A stretch of 64,000 nt of DNA, from NCBI GenBank assembly GCA_002118135.1, contig BDIU01000008.1, forward strand, positions 62,001 through 126,000. Direction: 5' to 3'. The position numbers and the translations under genes are program-made. The stretch's first letter is position 1, and every line of letters begins with the position of its first letter. Below the pieces are notes generated by a model, which did no database searches, was not told the DNA's origin, and was given only the letters and a program-made list of their open reading frames with translations. This stretch comes from Trebouxia sp. TZW2008 (lineage: Eukaryota > Chlorophyta > Trebouxiophyceae > Trebouxiales > Trebouxiaceae). This document shows positions 58,401 through 64,000 of this stretch, in pieces.

Positions 58401-61400
58401 GGTCTTGTGTCTCTTGCCAGTGGTAGTTGAGCTGGTACTGGAAACTGCAGGCTTGCTATCAGCAGGGTCCGCCCCATTTGCTGGAACAGCCTCCTCACCA
58501 TCGAGCCACTTTTTCACCAGGCTTACCCACCCCCCTGACCCCTCCTCGGGTCTGATAGACTTGCAGAAGGCGTTCAGGATCTGGTCTGCTGCAATGCCGC
58601 CCAGGCAGCAGGTTGCGGGGGCCAGCACCAGCATCAGACGCACCTGTACACAGACACCATATCAATCAATCAATCAAGCAGTCAAGCAACTGATCAATGA
58701 ATGCGTTTTAAGGCTCCTCAGGACCCAACAGGGGAGCTTTCAGGTGATGTCAGGGGGCAATCTATCTGAAAAGCTACTAGCATGACGGGGAAACTGGTGA
58801 CTACATGATGATCACTGCCCTGTTGGTGCATGTAAAATTATTCTCTCTCTTTCTAGCCTTAGTGCATGACAGAGCTGGCTGTGCCTGCATGCGCCACAAG
58901 CCAAGACCTGCTGAAACACCTTGTGAGCAAGACATGGCATGCCAGGCTCACCAGGCAATCAGGTCTCTGCATGCAGCACCAGCATTGCATGGAGGTGCTT
59001 CTGGCCATCAGCAGTGATTCAAGCAGGAAGAGTACTGAAGCAGGCTTTTGGAGCACTGGCAGTACAATTGGCGTGCATTGTGATAAGCAGCTGTCGCTTA
59101 GTCCAAGCTCACCATGACTCCTGAGAAGTAGACAGCTGTGACGCTGTACAGCACCAGACAGAAAGGGAGGCAGCAGTCAGGGGCCAGAAGCAGGCAATCA
59201 AGCCATGCAGAAATAGCGTTTGCGATGCAGTACGACAGTGAGACCCATCATGGCTCCTGAGAAGGAAAAAGAGGTCCACCATGACTCCAGAGAAGCAGTC
59301 AACTGTAATGTTCTACAGCCCCAAGCATAGGGAAGCATTGTTGAGAGACCAAAAACAGGCAATCAAGCCAGGCATGGGAAGTTTTGACATGATGCAGCAG
59401 GGCAGTGAGACCCATCATGAGTTCTAAACAGTAAGCAGAGACCTACCATGACGCCTGAGAAGTACATAGCTGTGACGCCATACAGCATGACGAATAGTGA
59501 GGCGTCAGTTAAGGGCTGGAAGCAGGTAAACAAGACATGCATGGGCAAGTTCACAGCATGCCACTCATGATGCGGGATGCTGACAAGACTCACCATGACT
59601 CCTGAGAAGTAGACAGCTGTGACGCCATACAGCACCAGGAACAGTGAGGCGTCAGTCAGCGGTCGGAAGCAGGCAATCAAACCCAAGGGAGCCAGCAGCA
59701 CCAGGATGTGCACGTCTGTAAAGTAGCTGTTCCAGGCGGGAGGCTGGTGCTCGCTGACACTAGCAATGATGGGGATGTACTTGGAAGCATAGGTGGGGTC
59801 CAACAGACTCAGACTGCGACCTGTCAGCAGAGAGTCAGGTCTGTAGTTGACATTTCACTAGGTTTTGAATGTCTGCTCTCCAGAGAGCGTAAAGCAAAGG
59901 CTTGTATGCAGCAGACTGAGGCTGCAGCCTGGAAGCAGCGCATTCATGTTGTTTTGCATGCCTTTCAAGTCTGCTGTTTCAGCCAGATTTGTGAACAGCA
60001 AACTCAGGTCATGATCTAGAAGCAAGAAACTGAGGATTTGGGTTGCATTCTGCATGCTGGTTGTATTTGCTCTGCAAGCAGCAGAGTTGGGGGAGTCCAG
60101 ACAGCATCACTCAAGCAGCTTGTGTTGCATGAAACATAGAACAGGCCATTCCTCAGCTGTCAGCATATACACTTGGATGTGTGCAAAGCACAAATGCTGA
60201 AGTGGGCCTGACTGCTGACCTGTCCAGCCAAAGGTTGGGGATGCTGCCACATAGCCCACCAGCAACACCAGCACAACTCCCAAAAGAGCCACCCCAGCAC
60301 TCAAGGACAGCGCCTTGGCAGCATTGTACGTCTTGGCAGGCAGAATATTCTGCATTGCACAGATTCATTCATTCATCATTTTGAACATGTGCTCAGCAGG
60401 CCCAGCTAGGTAGGTACTGCAGCAATCAACTGTCTCCAACCAGTCAGGTCCTATGTTATCCTGCAGCATTTGTATTGTATATTGTGACAGTCACAGGAAG
60501 TGCCATGCATGGTCTGCATGCTGAGTGAGATCAGCACCTCACATTGACTGAGGGACTGTGTGTTGCAGATGATAACAGTTACCATCACGTTCACAATGAT
60601 CATGCTATGTTCAGAAGTGCATGCGTGAGTGACAGCATCATTTGTGCCCACAGCAAGCACCGCCTGACAACTCTGGTTGAAATGGTATGACGGCGATGAA
60701 GTGGGCATGCTAGCATGAAGCAGACTCACGCACAGCAGACACAGTGTCGCATATGGCACACTGTTGATTGTGAAAGCATAGGCTCACCTTGATGAACTGC
60801 ATGCCCAATGCAGCATGCAACACCCCAAAAGCCAGGAAGCTGCCAAAGTGCTCTGACATGAGCACTGCGTTGAAGCCCACAACAGGAATGCTGGCGGCTT
60901 CAATGGTGCCCAATACAATGAAGGGGGCGTATGCCACGTATAGCTTGCTGTTGAGGCGGCCAAGAAAGATGCAGGCCAGGCAGTGAATCGGCAACAGGTT
61001 GATGATGAAGGAGTAACCGCCCCAGGACGCCACCTGCAATTGGTCACCAGTCGGCATTAGTAGGATGCAGTTTGGGTCGATGTCTTGACCCATGCATGAA
61101 AGCTGAACTTTGGATACATGTTGGCAGAGCACATATTGTCACAGATGGTTGTGGCAGTTGAAATGCTTTAACAGAGGTCTGAGGACCCTGATAGGTGGGT
61201 GTAGATGCAACGCCCTGCCTTCAAGCAATTCTGTATCAAGCAATCTTGCGTAATCAACAACAGGTGATTGCTGGGGAGATAAAGGTGTTTAAGGGCTCAC
61301 CATGTAGTAGTAGCCCAAGGCATTGGCAGTGGCCCACGCTAGTGAGCCTGTGTTGATGGTCTGCATACCAGATATGACTCAGGTCCACAACGCAAACAAC

Positions 61401-62437
61401 AATATATGACACTGCTGCATAAGCCAGGCATATTGGATGATGAAAGCAGCTGCATGAGTGGAGCTCATCTACACATGATCTGCTGGTGCTGTGCTGTATG
61501 CATATGCTGACAGTCACAGCTGACAGCATGTTACCTTGACATATAGAAAGAACACCAGCACAAGGGCAAAGATGGCAACTCCCTCATTGTCATAGGACCC
61601 AGCTACTGATCTTGAGATGTATGAGGGAACGCTTGCTGCAAACAGGGCAGCAAACAAGCCTGCACCCTGGCTGCGCACTTCGCTTGCCAGGAAGTAGGTT
61701 GTGAGTGCACAAAAGGCTGAAAACAGAGGGGCTGTGAACACACAGACCTGCAAACACATCAGTAGAATCACAACAGACAAATGACATGGAAAAGATCAAG
61801 AAAGGAGATGTCTACGCCGCTAGGGGTCAAAATGAAAGTCTCTGTCTACAGAGGCAGCCCGGGACTGGAAGATGTGCTTATATGAAGCAGGATCGCACAG
61901 AGTGCTGCAGCAAGGTACAGCAATGTGCAGCTTTGCAGATGCATATAGATACCTCCTGAACATGGATGGGTATGTTCAGAAAGTGCAGCACATTCCACAT
62001 CACTCCTGCTGTCCAAATCAGTCCCTGCACCAGTACAGCAAGAGGTGTGACAGGCGTCTACAAGTGAATGTTGCCAGTGATTGTGTCAGCATAGCTTTGC
62101 GTACTGGATAGACTGTTCCGCCAATGACTCGTCCTAGCGGATACCATGTCCGGTCGTCGAACCAATTCCACAAGTTGTAGAAGCCTCCTTTGGTCAGGAA
62201 TTGCGTGACTCGATAGTTGAAGTACGGATCAAACTCGTGTATCACGCTCTCATACTTGATAACGGAAAACAGACGCAGGCTGAACGCCAAAACACATATG
62301 CCAGCTAAAGCAAATCCGCACACGACATTTGCAGCGGCAGACCGCTGCAATCTTTTGGTTGATTCAGCAGTTGATGGCTCGGCAACCAATATGCGCTTAC
62401 TAGCTAGCGCCACCTGATTTGCGGCGGTGCCCAACAT
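55420..62437 (-). CDS. STT3: STT3, catalytic subunit of oligosaccharyltransferase
   Basis: Transfers the lipid-linked oligosaccharide to Asn in N-glycosylation sequons in the ER membrane. The ATG at 62437 begins [20 protein letters not shown]. Motifs along the minus strand are [18 protein letters not shown] with the conserved Asp (near 62240), [95 protein letters not shown], and [16 protein letters not shown] (near 59745). They continue with [20 protein letters not shown], the signature [18 protein letters not shown] (near 56935), [32 protein letters not shown] and [15 protein letters not shown]. The last exon ends at 55420 with a basic tail. At least 12 exons and multiple transmembrane segments are seen, as expected. 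Three exon ends have duplicate copies in the following introns. One, at the exon ending [12 protein letters not shown], leaves an open frame into its copy. Confidence 0.96.
56620..56800 (-). repeat. Duplicated STT3 exon end ([12 protein letters not shown])
   Basis: On the plus strand, caccctatgaaaccgccaaa and caccaccagcacatacttga (56743-56785) mark the real exon end and donor. A diverged copy, catcctatgaagctgccaaa and caccaccagcacttactcac, lies at 56630-56672, about 112 bp into the intron. Confidence 0.88.
58135..58445 (-). repeat. About four copies of an STT3 exon end ([12 protein letters not shown])
   Basis: The real exon end and donor read (plus strand) accttggcagaggtcttgtg, tctcttgccagtggtagt at 58390. 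Copies lie near 58312 (cttggcagaggtcttctgtc), 58193 (attggcagaggtgttttgtc) and 58138 (accttgccacaagtcttttg). The spacing is irregular (about 55-120 bp). Confidence 0.85.
59108..59695 (-). repeat. Four copies of an STT3 exon end ([13 protein letters not shown]), 147-171 bp apart
   Basis: The plus-strand phrase caccatgactcctgagaagt marks the exon end and donor at about 59593. Copies begin near 59447, 59278 and 59111. The first copy is 147 bp away, a multiple of three. The frame stays open through it, so intron retention would encode a second [20 protein letters not shown]. The older copies carry substitutions and stops. Confidence 0.92.
60364..60480 (+). repeat. Short interspersed repeat family, copy 9
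   Basis: Runs attcattcattcatcatttt, tgctcagcaggcccagctag, gtactgcagcaatcaactgt, ctccaacca and catttgtattgtatattg. It lies in an STT3 intron, antisense to the gene. Confidence 0.82.
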
Positions 62438-63049
62438 GGCACCCGCAGCCTGCTTTCGCGACTAAGGAGAGGCAATGATCACCTATGAGCGCATGCCTTG
62501 ATCTCTTTGTTGTGTAGCAAGAGCTCGTTGCGCTGTGTTGACCGGCATCAATGCAGTTGACCTAACAGCATTGACTTTTGAGGATTCAGACGCACACATT
62601 TTCAAGACATGAGTGCAGCATGCTTAATGTTTGGACGAACGCCCAAAAGCCTTGCGTCAGTGCTGCCAAGTCAAAGTGCTGATGCACTTGCCTGCAAAGC
62701 AAATGCAGCATGCTGTATTTTGTTTGCAGCAAGGGTCTGCCTGTGTACTGAGACACCTCAATAATCATGTCTGCACTAAGTTTAGGGGCAGGTGTCTCAC
62801 TTGGTGTAGACATGATGATCGCCAGCCAGCATGCAAGAATGATAGATGCATGTAAAGAACCACACTGGCGCAGTGCATTTACAACGGGTGGCTTGGCCAG
62901 GTGTCACGCAACACAAAATGGCAGTTTTAAAGATTGTAGACGCTTAACTCTAATGGCAACTGACTTGCTGCTTTCATATTGGTAGTCTTTACAGTCTGAT
63001 GTCAACGCGCCTCAGCATATATTGACAGCTATCAGGCAGTGTCAGTTGT
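62438..63049. other. Intergenic upstream of STT3
   Basis: It should contain the STT3 promoter (right of 62437) and the 3' UTR of the next minus-strand gene. No supported exon was seen. Confidence 0.5.
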
Positions 63050-64000
63050 CTAGAAGTCACTGTGGATCTTGCGGAACAAAACACCGATGGCCTGATTTTG
63101 TGCAATGCCACCATTGTACTCCCTGGGGTTGTACACTTTGATGATCCACATGATCACCAAAGCTGAGATGCCACAGAACCAGCCCAGCACAAAGCACAGC
63201 TTGCACATGTACTGCAGAGGCAGACCCTGCAACCAGACAAAAGCAGTCAGGCATCATGTGCTATTAGCAATGGTGTATCAAGCTGCTTCAATGCAGCCAC
63301 GCACTGTAACTGCCCAACTTCAGCACATGGCTGAACAGTGTGAATGCCTCTTTGCGAAAGGTTGCATGGTACATAGGTATGGCATAAGCAATCAATAAAC
63401 ATCAATGGCTTTGAAAATCATCAGCAAGCAAGTGTCAACCACCACCTTACTGGGCAGCATGTTGAATGAGCCAGAAACTTCAATCAGGGAATGGCATGCA
63501 TAGCAGAAGCAAGTGGAAGCGTACACAGCATTGCGAGTCAGGTCTTTGAAAATGGCTTACCCGGCCAAAGATAGCAAAGTGCAAGATGAGGTAAGGGGGA
63601 ATGGCGTTGTAGATGGCCCACAGCATGGAGATGCACAGAGGCGACAACACTGTGGCTCCAGTAAACAACTGCCAGATGGCCACTCCCTGCAGTCAGAGCC
63701 ATGTCAGGCAACTGCGTAACTTGCATTTGTGTGCCATGCACACTCAGCACAAGCTCATGCACGTCTGTGCATACCGTGTGTTGAACCATGCGTGTCACCA
63801 GACACCACATCATGTGCAGTTTTGCATTTGGCGCAATGGCAGACAAAGTAAAGAGAGAGCAAAACCACTTTGTCAAGACAGCAACAAAGCCTTGAGCTAC
63901 AGGTAGCAATGTGCAGTCAGACCCTCTCAGATGTAGCACTGTCTCATTGCATGTCATGGGTGACACAAGACAACCACAAGATACTGAAACTTTTCTGTGC
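63050..64000 (-). CDS. C-terminal membrane part of a probable family 2 (cellulose-synthase-like) glycosyltransferase
   Basis: Only the 3' end of the gene is in the window. Three exon pieces on the minus strand read as follows: FVAVLTKWFCSLFTLSAIAP to HMMWCLVTRMVQ (about 63893-63785), GVAIWQLFTGATVLSPLCIS then AIYNAIPPYLILHFAIFGR (about 63686-63565), and LPLQYMCKLCFVLGWFCGIS then ALVIMWIIKVYNPREYNGG (about 63230-63100). The stop is at 63050. The pieces are hydrophobic with several predicted membrane helices. The YNAIPPYL plus helix pattern resembles the membrane end of algal GT2 enzymes, but the catalytic domain lies outside the window, so the family call is tentative. The gene lies upstream of STT3 on the same strand, with no functional link shown. 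Confidence 0.45.

Overview
The window is nuclear DNA of a green alga (Chlorophyta, most likely a trebouxiophyte). Genes are broken into short exons by GT-AG and some GC-AG introns. The gene set includes green-lineage chlorophyll-breakdown genes (STAY-GREEN Mg-dechelatase and a chlorophyllase-like hydrolase), a class II CPD photolyase and a plastid transit peptide. No operons, plastid genes or rRNA were seen. The class assignment is inference.

Layout: 1-1.6 kb, a decayed Ty3/gypsy fragment. 2.7-3.5 kb, a small membrane/coiled-coil protein. 4.2-10 kb, lectin-type exons: a DM9-like domain, then three bulb-type mannose-lectin (B-lectin) domains whose exon phases join perfectly. 11.7-18.5 kb (minus), a nuclear SAP-domain protein with duplicated exons. 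19.1-26.0 kb (plus), a complete ten-exon class II photolyase of 514 codons. 26.7-30.1 kb (plus), a bacterial-type TrmA tRNA m5U methyltransferase. 30.8-32.5 kb (minus), a UDP/dTDP-glucose 4,6-dehydratase. 33.0-34.7 kb (minus), a broken LRR gene. 34.8-36.1 kb (minus), an unrecognised gene. 36.2-38.5 kb, a triplicated exon edge and a Ty3/gypsy PR-RT fragment. 38.6-44.5 kb, the divergent chlorophyllase-like and STAY-GREEN pair. 45.0-45.6 kb, a small WW protein. 45.7-47.4 kb (minus), COQ9. 47.6-51.1 kb (plus), TrpRS. 51.7-54.8 kb (plus), a WW/DEAD-box RNA helicase. 55.4-62.4 kb (minus), the STT3 oligosaccharyltransferase subunit. 63.0 kb to the edge (minus), the C-terminal end of a probable GT2 glycosyltransferase.

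The most striking pattern is not a gene. Many exons are flanked by tandem or near-tandem copies of their own edge together with the adjacent splice site. Examples are seven copies of the start of photolyase exon 7 at about 147 bp spacing, six copies of the start of exon 4, four copies of a SAP-gene exon end at exactly 170 bp spacing, and four copies of an STT3 exon end. Similar copies occur in the TrpRS, DM9 and other genes. A second family, a short interspersed repeat of about 130 bp with possible RNA polymerase III A/B-box motifs, occurs at least nine times, mostly in introns and once as an inverted pair.

Functionally, STAY-GREEN and the chlorophyllase-like enzyme could act one after the other on chlorophyll and may share a 506 bp bidirectional promoter. 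The remaining genes are housekeeping (translation, ubiquinone, N-glycosylation, DNA repair) and do not form an evident pathway.
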